From positions 26,311 to 90,310 of the forward strand of contig SSSZ01000060.1 in NCBI GenBank assembly GCA_009469675.1: a stretch of 64,000 nt of DNA, given 5' to 3'. Source of the DNA: Azonexaceae bacterium. Its GTDB lineage: Bacteria > Pseudomonadota > Gammaproteobacteria > Burkholderiales > Rhodocyclaceae. The first letter of the stretch is position 1, and every line of letters begins with the position of its first letter. The notes beneath the pieces are model-generated. The model was given only the letters and a program-made list of their open reading frames with translations, was not told the origin of the DNA and made no database searches. Positions 18,224-27,552 of the stretch are shown piece by piece. Both the position numbers and the translations under genes were made by a program.

Positions 18224-18523
18224 ATGAATAAGTCTATCCTCGTTGCTGCTCTGGTTGCTCTGGCCGTTACCGCTTGCGGTAAGAAGGAAGAGCCGAAGGC
18301 TGCCGCTCCGGCTCCCGCCCCGGCTCCGGCCGCCGCCGCTCCCGCTCCGGCTGCTCCCGCTGGCATGGCCGGCATGGAAGCCGCCAAGCCCGCCGATCAG
18401 GCTGGTATGGCCGGCATGGGCGGTATGGGTGGTATGTCCGGCATGTCCGGCATGGCTGGTGCTCCCGCTGCTGCCCCCGCCGCTCCGGCTGCCCCGGCTG
18501 CCCCGGCTGCTCCCGCGAAGTAA
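18224..18523 (+). CDS. Small Met/Ala/Pro-rich lipoprotein
   Basis: A 99-residue probable lipoprotein. The signal MNKSILVAALVALAVTAC has a lipobox (VTAC) and Cys18 as the expected lipid attachment site. The mature part is low complexity: Ala/Pro-rich linkers around a block of GM repeats (GMAGMGGMGGMSGMSGMAG, about residues 61-79). I find no known family. Methionine-rich repeats can bind soft metals such as copper, but that is inference. It ends at a strong terminator, and its upstream promoter region carries perfect palindromes. Confidence 0.8.
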   Translation: MNKSILVAALVALAVTACGKKEEPKAAAPAPAPAPAAAAPAPAAPAGMAGMEAAKPADQAGMAGMGGMGGMSGMSGMAGAPAAAPAAPAAPAAPAAPAK

Positions 18524-18545
18524 TCGGCGGCCGCCACAGCAAGAA

Positions 18546-18570
18546 AGCGGGGCTTCGGCCCCGCTTTTTC
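18546..18570 (+). terminator. Rho-independent terminator
   Basis: AGCGGGGC pairs with GCCCCGCT across a TTCG tetraloop, followed by TTTT. It ends the lipoprotein transcript. Confidence 0.85.
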
Positions 18571-18629
18571 TTTGTCCATTTTTCCCGCGTTCCCGCTCCC
18601 CGGCCGAGTTTCGACCGGCCTCCGCCTCA

Positions 18630-18732
18630 GACCAATTCGCTTTCCAATCGAGACGCGAAGACAAGCCGAAGACCGTGCTGTAGCACGGCAAGGCGAAATC
18701 GACAAAGGATCGGTTTGAAAGCGAATTGGTAT
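18630..18732 (+). repeat. 103-bp inverted-repeat element, copy 2
   Basis: A near-consensus copy: left end ACCAATTCGCTTTCC, right end GAAAGCGAATTGGTAT. The interior carries CGAGACGCGAAGACAAGCC and a perfect internal hairpin around CCGTGCTgtAGCACGG. Its right end abuts the stop codon (TCA, 18732-18734 on the plus strand) of the minus-strand MBL gene. Confidence 0.85.
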
Positions 18733-19499
18733 CAGGCCAGAGTCCGCCAGTCGAATCCTGTTTCCTGGGTGGCAACGCCGATCCAGGAGGGGTCGCAGCC
18801 CAGGGCCGACGCCAGGGCCTGCACGGCCAGCTCCGGACGGTTGTTTTCGCCGCTCAAGTGGGCCGCCACCACATGCTGCAGGCCCGAGGTATCGATTTCG
18901 GCGAGCAACCCCGCCGCTGCCGCGTTTTCCAGGTGGCCGCGGGGGCCGGCGATACGACGCTTGAGCGACGCCGGATAACGGGATTCGGCCAAGAGGCGGG
19001 CGTCATGGTTGCATTCGAGGACCAATCCCTGGCAACCATCGAGCACCCGGCGGATGTGGGCGGTGATTTCACCGGCATCGGTCAGCACCCCGAGGCGGCA
19101 GGCCCCATCCGACAGCACGTACTGCACCGGTTCCCGGGCGTCGTGGGGCACCGTATAGGGTTCGATCTCGAGTTCCCCCAGGGCAAAGGGCCGGTGACCG
19201 TCGATCAGCCGCAGGTCGACTCCGGCGGCGTGGGCGGCGCCGGCCTGGAGCGTGCCGTAGGTGAGCCAGACCGGCAGCCCGTGCCGGCGGGCGAGGCGAT
19301 AGACCCCGCCGGCATGGTCGGCGTGTTCGTGGGTGACCAGGAGGCCGCACAGGTCGGTTGGCGCCAGACCGAGGCGGCCGAGCCGAGCCGTGATCTCACG
19401 CAGACCGAAACCGCAGTCGATCAGCACCCGCGTCGCACCGCTCTCGACCAGCAGCGCATTGCCTGCGCTGCCGCTGCCGAGGGAGGCGAAACGGATCAC
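18732..19499 (-). CDS. MBL-fold metallohydrolase (YycJ-like)
   Basis: A 255-residue metallo-beta-lactamase-fold hydrolase with the metal motif THEHADHAGG near residues 57-66 and a later aspartate in LTDAGEIT. The start FASLGSGSAGNALLVE is characteristic of the YycJ/WalJ exonuclease-like group. It begins on a GTG overlapping the bamC stop. The stop coincides with the edge of repeat copy 2. It is likely the last gene of the accA-tilS-dapA-bamC run. Substrate is unknown. Confidence 0.87.
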   Translation of the reverse strand: MIRFASLGSGSAGNALLVESGATRVLIDCGFGLREITARLGRLGLAPTDLCGLLVTHEHADHAGGVYRLARRHGLPVWLTYGTLQAGAAHAAGVDLRLIDGHRPFALGELEIEPYTVPHDAREPVQYVLSDGACRLGVLTDAGEITAHIRRVLDGCQGLVLECNHDARLLAESRYPASLKRRIAGPRGHLENAAAAGLLAEIDTSGLQHVVAAHLSGENNRPELAVQALASALGCDPSWIGVATQETGFDWRTLA

Positions 19500-20626
19500 T
19501 GCAACTGTTCGTAGAGCAGGTTGAGGATCTTGCGGGCGGTGTCGGAGCGGTCCGCCCCGCCTTCGCTCGACAGCACCTGGACGGTGCTGGTCGGCCCGTT
19601 GTCGCGAACGTAGATGCGGTAGCGTACCTTGCTGTCTAGGTCGGCGTCGCTGCTCTTCCAGAAGGCCAGCTTGGACAGGAAGCCGCCCTTCTCCTCTTTC
19701 TTGCTATCGAGGCCGGGATCGACGTAGCGGACGAAGTACAGGCCCTTGGAACGATCGCGGTCCTCGACGGTAAAGCCGACCCGGTCGAGGGCCAGGCCGA
19801 CCCGGCGCCAGGCCCGGTCGAAGCGTTCCTGGACGTCCACCGACCCCGATCCGTCGTCGGCCTTGGCGAATTTGGCCCGGGGTTCGGCCCGGGCCGAGGC
19901 CACGGCAGCTTCGGCCCGTTTCTCTTCGGTGCCTAGGCGGACCATCAGGCGGCGCAGCATCTCGGCCTCGAGTTCGGGGTCGGAAGCCCGCGGTTGCCAG
20001 CGGGTATCGTCCTTGGCCGACGAGGTATAAACCTCTTCCATGCTGCGGTGGCTGACGAAGACGTCGGTTGTTCCCGGTTCGGCGCCGGGTTCGAGGCGGG
20101 TCCGGAACTTGTCGCGCTCGCCGGTGGAATAGAGCGAGTCGAGAATCTTGCCCAGGGCGTTGCGCAGAAAATCGCCGGGAATCTTGGCCCGGTTTTCCGC
20201 CCAGTCGGTTTCCATGACGCCGGCTTCGGGCCGCTCGAGATTGACGATGAAGCCGAGTTCCTGCCAGAAATCCTTGATCGTCCCCCACAGCCGGTCAGCC
20301 GGAACCGCCACGACGAGCCAGCGCTGGTTGCCGGAACGCTCGATGCGGACGTTGTCGACCTGGGGCAGGACAGTGGTGTTCTGGCTCTGGCTGGCGTTCG
20401 AGCGGTCGGCCGTGTAGGCGGAGAAGGTGGCACTGCCCTTGCCGCCGGCGTCGGGAACGGCATAGCGGTCGTCGCGGACGATCTGGGAAAGGTCGGGGGG
20501 GACTTCCAGGGAGGGCACCTTCCCCGACGACTTGTAATCGATCTTTTTCGATTCGGGCAACATGCCGCAGCCGGCCAGGGCAATGGCGAGCAGCGTCAGG
20601 ACCAGACCGGACGGACGTTTGTACAT
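19496..20626 (-). CDS. bamC: Outer membrane assembly lipoprotein BamC
   Basis: A 376-residue lipoprotein of the BAM complex, which folds beta-barrel proteins into the outer membrane. The signal ends in the lipobox LAIALAGC. The N-terminal unstructured segment KIDYKSSGKVPSLEVPPDL is the BamC signature that wraps BamD, followed by two helix-grip domains. It lies between dapA and an MBL gene, a common betaproteobacterial order. The ATG at 20626 is 12 bases from the dapA stop, so the two are co-transcribed. Confidence 0.93.
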   Translation of the reverse strand: MYKRPSGLVLTLLAIALAGCGMLPESKKIDYKSSGKVPSLEVPPDLSQIVRDDRYAVPDAGGKGSATFSAYTADRSNASQSQNTTVLPQVDNVRIERSGNQRWLVVAVPADRLWGTIKDFWQELGFIVNLERPEAGVMETDWAENRAKIPGDFLRNALGKILDSLYSTGERDKFRTRLEPGAEPGTTDVFVSHRSMEEVYTSSAKDDTRWQPRASDPELEAEMLRRLMVRLGTEEKRAEAAVASARAEPRAKFAKADDGSGSVDVQERFDRAWRRVGLALDRVGFTVEDRDRSKGLYFVRYVDPGLDSKKEEKGGFLSKLAFWKSSDADLDSKVRYRIYVRDNGPTSTVQVLSSEGGADRSDTARKILNLLYEQLQ

Positions 20627-20637
20627 GGAGACTCCGG

Positions 20638-21516
20638 TCAGGCGAGAACGCCGGCCTGGCGCATGGCGGCGCGGACGCGCTCTTGGTTGGCGGCGGAAAG
20701 CGGGGTCAGGGGCAGGCGGATGCCGCCCGGCATGAGGCCCATCTGCTCGACGGCCCACTTGACGGGGATCGGATTGGCCTCGCAGAACAGGTCGCGGTGC
20801 AGGGCGAGCAGGCGGAAATGGATTTCCCGGGCGGTCTTGACGTCGCCAGCGGCGGCCGCGGTGCACATCTCGTGCATGAGGCGCGGCGCCACGTTGGCGG
20901 TCACCGAGATGTTGCCGTGGTAGCCGAGCAGAATGGAGGCGACGCAGGTCATGTCGTCGCCGCTGTAGAGGGCGAATCCCTTGGGCGCCCGGGCGATGAG
21001 GTCACAGGCGCGCTCCAGGTTGCCGATGGCGTCCTTGATGCCGATGATGCCCGGCACCTCGGCCAGCCGCAGGACGGTGTCGTTGGCCATATCGGCAACG
21101 GTGCGGCCGGGCACGTTGTAAAGGATGAGCGGCAGGTCCACGGCCTCGGCGATGGCCTTGAAGTGGCGGTAGAGGCCTTCCTGGGTCGGCTTGTTGTAGT
21201 AGGGCACCACGGACAGTCCGGCGTCGGCCCCGGCCTTCTTGGCAAAACGGGTCAGTTCGATGGCTTCGGCGGTGGAATTGGCCCCCGTGCCGGCGATCAC
21301 CGGGATGCGCCCGGCGGAATGCTCGACCGTGATGCGGATCAACTCGCAGTGCTCTTCGACGTCCACGGTGGGCGACTCGCCCGTGGTGCCGACGATGACG
21401 ATGCCGTCGGTGCCTTCCCGGGCGTGGAAGTCGACGAGGTTCTTGAGGGCGTTGGTGTCGAGGCTGCCATCCGCAAACATGGGGGTGACGATGGCGACGA
21501 TGGATCCGGTAATCAT
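20638..21516 (-). CDS. dapA: 4-hydroxy-tetrahydrodipicolinate synthase
   Basis: Condenses pyruvate with aspartate semialdehyde in lysine and peptidoglycan precursor synthesis. The 292-residue TIM barrel shows GTTGESPT, the Tyr in [10 protein letters not shown], and the Schiff-base Lys in GIKDAIGN. Length and start ([13 protein letters not shown]) match the family. It is directly followed by bamC on the same strand. Confidence 0.96.
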   Translation of the reverse strand: MITGSIVAIVTPMFADGSLDTNALKNLVDFHAREGTDGIVIVGTTGESPTVDVEEHCELIRITVEHSAGRIPVIAGTGANSTAEAIELTRFAKKAGADAGLSVVPYYNKPTQEGLYRHFKAIAEAVDLPLILYNVPGRTVADMANDTVLRLAEVPGIIGIKDAIGNLERACDLIARAPKGFALYSGDDMTCVASILLGYHGNISVTANVAPRLMHEMCTAAAAGDVKTAREIHFRLLALHRDLFCEANPIPVKWAVEQMGLMPGGIRLPLTPLSAANQERVRAAMRQAGVLA

Positions 21517-21578
21517 GGCCGTGGAATGTAAGAAAACAATTGTCGGATTCTAACCGAAGCCAGGACGCAAAGGGAGAT

Positions 21579-22550
21579 TCAACGCCCGGCGGCAGGATGC
21601 CAGGCAAGGACGCCGCGGACGACGCGCATTTCCCCGTCGGGCAGAACCAGCTGGGGGCGGCGCCCGGGTCCGGCCTGCCGCAGCTGGCGGGCGAATTCGT
21701 CGAGACGGCTGGCCGCCGGCGCCCGCCAGCCGAGGACGCGCAGCCGCCAGCGCAGGAGATTCTTGAGGCGCGGCCCTTCCAGGGTGCGCAGGACAGCAAC
21801 CCGCACCCCTTCGCCCCTGGCCAGTGCCGCCCAGTCGGCGGCCGCCAGTTCGGCGAGCAGATGATCGGCCTCGGCGAAGTGGGCGGCCGCCGCGGCCAGC
21901 CGCGCGGAGGCCGCCGGGAAGCGCGATGCGAGCAGCGGCATCACCTCGTGCCGCAGGAAGTTCCGGGCCAGGGCCGTATCGCCGTTGCTCTCGTCGTCGA
22001 TCCAGGCCAGCCCGGCCGCCGCCCCATAGGCGGCAATGGCGTCGCCCCCCACGGCCAGGAGGGGACGCAGGATGCGCTGGCCGCCCTGGGCGCGTTCGGC
22101 CCGCATGGCCCCCGCCCCGGCCACGCCGGTACCGCGCAGCAGGTTGAAGAGCAGGGTTTCGGCCTGGTCGTCCCGGTGATGCGCCAGGAATAGCACCGGG
22201 GCGCCGTGGTCGGCGAAGGCCCGGTAGCGGGCTCGGCGCGCCGCCGCTTCGAGGCCTTCGCCGGCGCTGCGATCGATTTCGACCCGACGCTGCACGAGGG
22301 GCACCCCCCAGTCGGCGCAAAGCCGGGCGCAGAACTCGCTCCAGGCCTCGGCCCGAGGGGAAAGACCGTGGTTTACATGGATGGCGGTAAGTCGCCCGGG
22401 GGCGACGGCGGCGCCAAGCAGATGGAGCAGGACCACCGAATCGCGGCCCCCGGAAAGGCCGACGCAGAGCGCGTCCGACGGCGCCGTGCGGGCCGCGACG
22501 AAGGCCGCGACGGCTTCCTGCAGCCCGGCGGCGACTTCGGCGGGAGTCAT
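21579..22550 (-). CDS. tilS: tRNA(Ile)-lysidine synthase
   Basis: Converts C34 of the CAU-anticodon isoleucine tRNA to lysidine using ATP. The N-terminal PP-loop motif is VGLSGGRDSVVLLHL near residues 28-42, followed by the family stretch HVNHGLSPRAEAW and FLAHHRDDQAETLL. The 323-residue length is short against E. coli TilS because the C-terminal region is abbreviated, which is usual in this group. It sits between accA and dapA on the same strand. Confidence 0.93.
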   Translation of the reverse strand: MTPAEVAAGLQEAVAAFVAARTAPSDALCVGLSGGRDSVVLLHLLGAAVAPGRLTAIHVNHGLSPRAEAWSEFCARLCADWGVPLVQRRVEIDRSAGEGLEAAARRARYRAFADHGAPVLFLAHHRDDQAETLLFNLLRGTGVAGAGAMRAERAQGGQRILRPLLAVGGDAIAAYGAAAGLAWIDDESNGDTALARNFLRHEVMPLLASRFPAASARLAAAAAHFAEADHLLAELAAADWAALARGEGVRVAVLRTLEGPRLKNLLRWRLRVLGWRAPAASRLDEFARQLRQAGPGRRPQLVLPDGEMRVVRGVLAWHPAAGR

Positions 22551-22578
22551 GGCGGCGCCTTGCTAGCGGCGCCCGGGG

Positions 22579-23547
22579 TCAGCTGACGGGCTGCTCTTTG
22601 AAGCGGCCATAGCTCATCAGCCGGTCGTAGCGGGTTTGCAGCAATTCGGCCTTGGTCAGGCCGGAAACCTGGCGCAGCGCCTCCTGCAGCGCCTTGTGCA
22701 GGCTTTGCGCCATGACGGCGTGGTCGCGGTGGGCGCCGCCCACCGGTTCGTTGACGATCTTGTCGATGAGGCCCAGGGTTTTCAGCCGGGCGGCGGTGAT
22801 GCCCATGGTTTCCGCCGCCTCGGGAGCCTTTTCCGCGCTCTTCCAGAGGATGGAGGCGCAGCCCTCCGGCGAAATGACCGAGTAGGTCGAATACTGCAGC
22901 ATCTGCACAACGTCGCCGACGGCAATGGCAAGCGCCCCGCCGGAACCGCCTTCGCCGATGATGGTGACGATGATCGGCACCTTGAGTTCGGCCATGACGT
23001 AGAGGTTGCGGCCGATGGCCTCGGACTGGCCGCGCTCCTCGGCGTCGATGCCGGGGTAGGCGCCCGGGGTGTCGACGAAGGTCATCACCGGCAGGTCGAA
23101 CTTCTCGGCCAGCCGCATCAGGCGCAGGGCCTTGCGATAGCCCTCGGGACGCGGCATGCCGAAGTTGCGGAAAATCTTTTCCTTGGTGTCGCGGCCCTTC
23201 TGGTGGCCGATCACCACCACGGGCTGGCCGTTGAAGCGGGCCAGCCCGCCGACGATGGCGTGATCGTCGGCAAAGGCGCGGTCGCCGTGGAGTTCTTCGA
23301 AATCCGTGAAGATGCGGGAAATGTAGTCGAGGCTGTAGGGCCGTTGCGGATGCCGTGCCACCTGGGCCACCTGCCAGGGGGTGAGCTTGCCGTAAATGTC
23401 CTTGGTGAGCTGGGCGCTCTTCTTTTCCAGACGGCCGATCTCTTCCGAGATATCGACGGCAGAATCGTCCTGGACGAAGCGAAGCTCTTCGATCTTGGCT
23501 TCGAGGTCGGCGATGGCCTGTTCAAAGTCGAGGAAACTGGTTTTCAT
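22579..23547 (-). CDS. accA: Acetyl-CoA carboxylase carboxyltransferase subunit alpha
   Basis: Alpha subunit of the carboxyltransferase that forms malonyl-CoA for fatty acid synthesis. The start [20 protein letters not shown] matches the family. [20 protein letters not shown] and [16 protein letters not shown] are signature stretches, and [11 protein letters not shown] forms the oxyanion-side loop. It has 322 residues, as usual. The upstream frame to 23754 is non-coding extension. Confidence 0.96.
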   Translation of the reverse strand: MKTSFLDFEQAIADLEAKIEELRFVQDDSAVDISEEIGRLEKKSAQLTKDIYGKLTPWQVAQVARHPQRPYSLDYISRIFTDFEELHGDRAFADDHAIVGGLARFNGQPVVVIGHQKGRDTKEKIFRNFGMPRPEGYRKALRLMRLAEKFDLPVMTFVDTPGAYPGIDAEERGQSEAIGRNLYVMAELKVPIIVTIIGEGGSGGALAIAVGDVVQMLQYSTYSVISPEGCASILWKSAEKAPEAAETMGITAARLKTLGLIDKIVNEPVGGAHRDHAVMAQSLHKALQEALRQVSGLTKAELLQTRYDRLMSYGRFKEQPVS

Positions 23548-23611
23548 GGAGTGCTTCCCAATTTGGGTCGGCGCGTATTCTACCCCAAAAGGCCGATCCC
23601 CTTCCCGGAGG

Positions 23612-24229
23612 TCAATACTCGACGGGCAGGGGGTCGAGACTGCGCCAGAGGTACCAGGTCGCCACCGAGCGCCAGGGCCGCCAGCGTTCGCCGAATTCGG
23701 CGAGCACCCGGCGCGGCGGCTTGGCACCGGCGAAATAGTGGGCGCTGACGGCACGCTGCAAGCCCAGGTCGTCGAGGGGAAAAACGTCGGGGCGCAGCAG
23801 GTTGAAGATCAGGAACATCTCCGCCGTCCACCGGCCGATGCCCCGCACGCCGGTCAATTCGGCAATGATCGCCTCGTCGTCGAGGTCCGCCCAGTGGGCG
23901 ACGCGGATACGCCCCTCGGCGAAATGCCGCGCCAGATCGCAGACATATTCGACCTTGCGCCGCGACAGGCCGCAGGCGGCCAGCTCGCCCTCGGGCACCG
24001 CCAGCACGGCCTCCGGCGCCACCTGCCCAAGGCGGGCGGCGAAACGCCCCCACACGGCCTCGGCGGCCTTGACCGAGATCTGCTGGCCGACGATGGAGCG
24101 CGCCAGGGTGACGAAGGCGTCGCCCCGGGACTGCAAGCCGACGCCCGCAAAGCGCTCGACCAGCGCGGCCATGACGGGGTCGCAGCGGGAAAGGAAAAGG
24201 GCGGCAGCGGGCCAGTAGGCGGGAAGCAT
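23612..24229 (-). CDS. DNA-3-methyladenine glycosylase II (AlkA-like, HhH-GPD)
   Basis: A 205-residue base-excision repair glycosylase that removes alkylated bases. It has the helix-hairpin-helix [16 protein letters not shown] and the catalytic Asp in [13 protein letters not shown]. The N-terminal TATA-like domain of E. coli AlkA is absent, as in many short homologues. I start it at the ATG at 24229 (MLPAYWPAA). It precedes accA on the same strand by about 65 bases. Confidence 0.9.
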   Translation of the reverse strand: MLPAYWPAAALFLSRCDPVMAALVERFAGVGLQSRGDAFVTLARSIVGQQISVKAAEAVWGRFAARLGQVAPEAVLAVPEGELAACGLSRRKVEYVCDLARHFAEGRIRVAHWADLDDEAIIAELTGVRGIGRWTAEMFLIFNLLRPDVFPLDDLGLQRAVSAHYFAGAKPPRRVLAEFGERWRPWRSVATWYLWRSLDPLPVEY

Positions 24230-24389
24230 GGACCGATTATCCACCACGCCGGCCGGGAGCGGGGCGCGGGATAGTTCCCCACACCCCGGCACCGCAGCCG
24301 CCCCCGGCCCACTCCCGGCGGTTGCCCCGACTCTTACTGACGTTGCCGCCCAAACTTGCTACCATGGGCCAAAACAACACGGATTCACT

Positions 24390-25577
24390 ATGGCGACCGA
24401 AGATTACCTGTTCATCCAACCGTGGTTCCATCCCGACGAAACCTGGGGAGGCTTCCAGCTTGGGGGCAGCAATCCCACATTGGCCGGCGGCGAGGTATCC
24501 CATCTGTTCTCGCTGGCCGCCACCCGCTCGGTCAATTCGGGTCTGCCCTGGTTCGTCCCGGTGGTCAACGAGTCCGACGTGCGGCGCACCCAGGCCCTGC
24601 CCCCGGAACGCCTGGTCTTCCTGCTCAAACCTCCGGCCGATCCGGCCCACCAGGAGGCGGCCGAGCAATTCGAAGCCGATCTGCGCCGGAGCGGCCGCAA
24701 GCTCGGCCTGATCGTCTCGCCCGGCGACCCCCTGCCTCCCACCGGCGCCTGGGACTACGTCGTGATGGCGGTGGGCCACGCCCGCACCCTGCCACCTTTT
24801 ACCCTGATGGGCCTGGCCTCGCGCACCCTGGTCGCGGTCAATTCGGTGCGCTCCCGCAACGACTACGCCTGGGCCGCCGCCAACCAGTGTTCGCTGGTTT
24901 CCGGCGAATACCTGCTGACCCGGCAGACGGCCCTGGGCAAACCCGACGTCACCCGCCTCAAGCTCCTCGAACTCCTCGCCCTGGTCGCCCAGGATGCCGA
25001 CACCCCGGCTCTGGAAGAAGTCTTCAAACAACAGCCCAAGCTGTCCTACGGCCTGCTGCGCCTGGTCAATTCGGCGGCCATCGCGCCCCGTTCGCCGATC
25101 ACCAGCTTCGGCCAGGCGATCAACCTGCTGGGACGGCGCCAGTTGCAACGCTGGCTGCAGCTCCTGGTTTATGCCGACGCCAACCACGGCGCGCCGCCTA
25201 ATCCGCTGCTGCTCATGGCCGCCACCCGCGGCCGCCTGATGGAGCTGCTCGCCGCCCGCCGGACGCCGGTGGATGGCATCGACGACTGGGGCGACGCGGC
25301 CTTCATGGTCGGCACCTTCTCCCTGCTCGACGTCCTGCTCAACCTGTCGATGGCCGACATCCTGCCGCAGTTGCCCTTGCCGGAAGCGGTGCAGGAAGCG
25401 CTGGCCACCCACGGCGGCCCCTTCGGCGACCTGCTCAAGATCATCGCGGCGGTCGATAACCACGACCTTCCCAGCGCTGCCAGCCTCCTCGCCCAATCGG
25501 GCCTTGCCGCGGACGGCTATACCGAAGACCAGATCAACGCCCTGGAGTGGGCGAGCAAAATCCGCACCCCGTCCTGA
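24390..25577 (+). CDS. Degenerate EAL-HDOD signalling protein
   Basis: A 395-residue protein of the YuxH type: an N-terminal EAL-like half that has lost the EAL signature and the metal ligands, followed by an HDOD domain (about residues 190-390; e.g. LKLLELLALVAQDADTPALEEVFKQQP). The HD dyad is missing, so no phosphodiesterase activity is expected. Such proteins act as protein-protein modules in c-di-GMP and stress signalling. It is one of three HDOD proteins within 6.2 kb. The ATG at 24390 is the only sensible start. Confidence 0.82.
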   Translation: MATEDYLFIQPWFHPDETWGGFQLGGSNPTLAGGEVSHLFSLAATRSVNSGLPWFVPVVNESDVRRTQALPPERLVFLLKPPADPAHQEAAEQFEADLRRSGRKLGLIVSPGDPLPPTGAWDYVVMAVGHARTLPPFTLMGLASRTLVAVNSVRSRNDYAWAAANQCSLVSGEYLLTRQTALGKPDVTRLKLLELLALVAQDADTPALEEVFKQQPKLSYGLLRLVNSAAIAPRSPITSFGQAINLLGRRQLQRWLQLLVYADANHGAPPNPLLLMAATRGRLMELLAARRTPVDGIDDWGDAAFMVGTFSLLDVLLNLSMADILPQLPLPEAVQEALATHGGPFGDLLKIIAAVDNHDLPSAASLLAQSGLAADGYTEDQINALEWASKIRTPS

Positions 25578-25590
25578 CCGGGGTGCCGGG

Positions 25591-26232
25591 CTAGCCGAAG
25601 CGCCCGCTGAGGAAGGGATTGTGGCGCCGCTCTTCGCCCAGGGTGGACATCGGCCCGTGGCCGGGGATGAATTCGACTTCATCGCCCAGGGGGAAGAGCT
25701 TCTCCTTGATCGAGGCGATCAGGGTATCGTAGTCGCCGCGGGGAAAATCGGTGCGGCCGATCGATCCCTGGAACAGAACATCGCCGACCTGGACCAGGCC
25801 GCTCGGCCGATGGAAGAACACCACATGGCCCGGCGTATGGCCGGGGCAATGCAGGACTTCGAGTTCCACTTCGCCGAAATGGACGCGGTCGCCGTCCTTG
25901 AGCCACCGGGTCGGCTCGAAGGCGTGCACGGCGGGAAAGCCGAACATTTTGCTCTGCTGGGGCATGCCCTCGATCCAGAAGCGATCCTCGGCCTGGGGCC
26001 CCTCGATCGGCACGCCGGTTTTTTCGGCCAGGCTGGCAACGCCGCCGGCATGGTCGATATGGCCGTGGGTGACGAGGATTTTTTCCAGGGTCAGCCCTTC
26101 GTCGGCGAGAAAGCGCTGGATGCGCTCGATATCGCCGCCCGGATCGATGACCGCCGCCCGGCGGGTCGCTTCGCACGAGAAAACAGTGCAATTCTGCTGA
26201 AAAGGGGTGACCGGGATGATGGCGTAGCGCAT
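25591..26232 (-). CDS. MBL-fold hydrolase (YcbL/glyoxalase II-like)
   Basis: A 213-residue metallo-beta-lactamase-fold hydrolase. Metal ligands are visible in [19 protein letters not shown] and the final [13 protein letters not shown]. It matches the small YcbL-type subgroup related to glyoxalase II, which lacks the C-terminal substrate domain. The start is the ATG at 26232 ([10 protein letters not shown]); the longer upstream frame looks non-coding. It is convergent with the HDOD gene ending at 25577 and divergent from that at 26369. Confidence 0.9.
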   Translation of the reverse strand: MRYAIIPVTPFQQNCTVFSCEATRRAAVIDPGGDIERIQRFLADEGLTLEKILVTHGHIDHAGGVASLAEKTGVPIEGPQAEDRFWIEGMPQQSKMFGFPAVHAFEPTRWLKDGDRVHFGEVELEVLHCPGHTPGHVVFFHRPSGLVQVGDVLFQGSIGRTDFPRGDYDTLIASIKEKLFPLGDEVEFIPGHGPMSTLGEERRHNPFLSGRFG

Positions 26233-26368
26233 GGCGTAAGCTTGGAAAATTGGCGGGGGCGCAATTATCGCACGTGAAAAATGCTTGCCCTCCCCCCGCC
26301 CGCTGCATAAACTCCAAGGAAACAAGCAAAACAGTTAGTTAGCGCCATTTTCTGAGGTATTACGCGAT

Positions 26369-27214
26369 ATGCTCGACCACCCGCTGCAGGATCTCGATGC
26401 CTGGCTCCTGCTGTTTTCCAACAACAGCCTGCCGGTGCTGCGGCAAACCAGGCGCCGCCTCGACGAAATGCGCCAGAACCTGGATGCGGTCGACGCCCGC
26501 GAACTGGCCCGCGTCATCCTCCAGGATCCGATCATGGCAGTTCGCGTCCTCGCCTACATCCAGCCCATCACCGGCCGCGCCCTGCATCACGACATCACGA
26601 CCGTGGCCGGAGCCATCATGATGTCGGGGATCGAACCCTTCTTCCACCGCTTCGAAGAACTGCCGACCATCGAAAACATGCTCAAGGGCGAGGATCCCCT
26701 GGCCCTTCTCGGCGTTCTGCAGGTCATCCGGCGCGCCCAGCGCGCCGCCGACTACGCCCAGGAGTGGGCGCGGGCGCGCCACGACAAAAACCCGGAAGAG
26801 GTGCGCATCGCCGCCCTCCTCCACGACCTGGCCGAAATCCTCGTGTGGTGCTTCGCGCCCAAGCTCGGCCTGCAGATCCGCCACGCCCTCGCCGACCATC
26901 CGGGTTTGCGCAGCGCCAAGGCCCAGGGCGACGTGCTGGGCTTCACCTTTCTCGAAATGCAGATCGCCCTGTGCGGCGTCTGGCACCTGCCGGAACTCCT
27001 GCGGGAATTGATCGACGACGACAACGCCGGCCAGCTGCGCGTCAAGAATGTCACCCTCGCCGTCCGCCTGGCCCGCCATTCGGCCAACGGCTGGAACGAC
27101 CCGGCCCTGCCCGACGATTACAAGGACATCGGCGAACTCCTCCATTGGTCGCCGGAAGCGGTGATGCAACGCCTCGGCCTGGAGGCCCCGGCCGCGCCGG
27201 ATCAGCCGCAATAG
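26369..27214 (+). CDS. HDOD-domain protein
   Basis: A 281-residue protein consisting of one HDOD domain. LLHDLAEILVWCFAPKLG retains an HD pair, unlike its paralogue at 29708 where the same place reads LLSEMGELLLWSFAPELP. The two proteins align over much of their length (GFTFLEMQIALCGVWHLPELL against GFTFKQLTLKCTLIWNLPLLL). HDOD proteins link stress or c-di-GMP signals to partners; enzymatic activity is doubtful. Its 3' end overlaps a short minus-strand gene at 27202. Confidence 0.82.
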   Translation: MLDHPLQDLDAWLLLFSNNSLPVLRQTRRRLDEMRQNLDAVDARELARVILQDPIMAVRVLAYIQPITGRALHHDITTVAGAIMMSGIEPFFHRFEELPTIENMLKGEDPLALLGVLQVIRRAQRAADYAQEWARARHDKNPEEVRIAALLHDLAEILVWCFAPKLGLQIRHALADHPGLRSAKAQGDVLGFTFLEMQIALCGVWHLPELLRELIDDDNAGQLRVKNVTLAVRLARHSANGWNDPALPDDYKDIGELLHWSPEAVMQRLGLEAPAAPDQPQ

Positions 27215-27336
27215 CGCAGGTTGGCCCAATCGAGCAGGAGTTCGGGTTTCTGGTAGGCGACGAAAACGGCCGCCAGCCCGAGCCCCAGCAGGGCGGCCGC
27301 GACCCCGGCCAGGAACCATCGGGCCGCCGGTTTCAC
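27202..27336 (-). CDS. 44-residue single-pass membrane protein
   Basis: A GTG-started 45-codon frame on the minus strand. It reads VKPAARWFLAGVAAALLGLG, then LAAVFVAYQKPELLLDWANL, ending RYCG. It has one clear TM helix and a conserved-looking C-terminal motif, QKPELLLDWANLRYCG, which recalls small betaproteobacterial proteins ending in a (K/R)P(D/E)hhhxLAN motif. The 3' end overlaps the HDOD gene by 13 bases. I cannot name it; it may be an assembly or respiratory accessory peptide. Confidence 0.6.
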   Translation of the reverse strand: MKPAARWFLAGVAAALLGLGLAAVFVAYQKPELLLDWANLRYCG

Positions 27337-27448
27337 GGCCGAACCCCGGCACCCGGCGCGAGGCGGCGGGACTCAACTGGGGGAAAAATGGCTCTGGCGA
27401 ACTTCATCGTGCTTTTCGAACCCTTGAACCCGGCCGAGTTCCCGCCTT

Positions 27449-27552
27449 ATACCTATTCGCATTCAACCCGATCCTTTGTCGACTTCGCCTTGCCGTGCTT
27501 CAGCACTGTCCGCGGCTCGTCTTCGCGTCTCGATTGGAAAGCGAATTGGTAT
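27449..27552 (-). repeat. 103-bp inverted-repeat element, copy 3
   Basis: An inverted-orientation copy: left end ATACCTATTCGCATTCAA, right end GGAAAGCGAATTGGTAT. The core reads as the reverse complement of the other copies (GTCGACTTCGCCTTGCCGTG). Its right end coincides with the stop codon (TTA, 27552-27554) of the minus-strand uup gene. Confidence 0.85.

Noticed and set aside
18630..18732. Target-site duplication around the 103-bp elements
   Set aside because: Flanks of the five copies were compared; no consistent short duplication is present.
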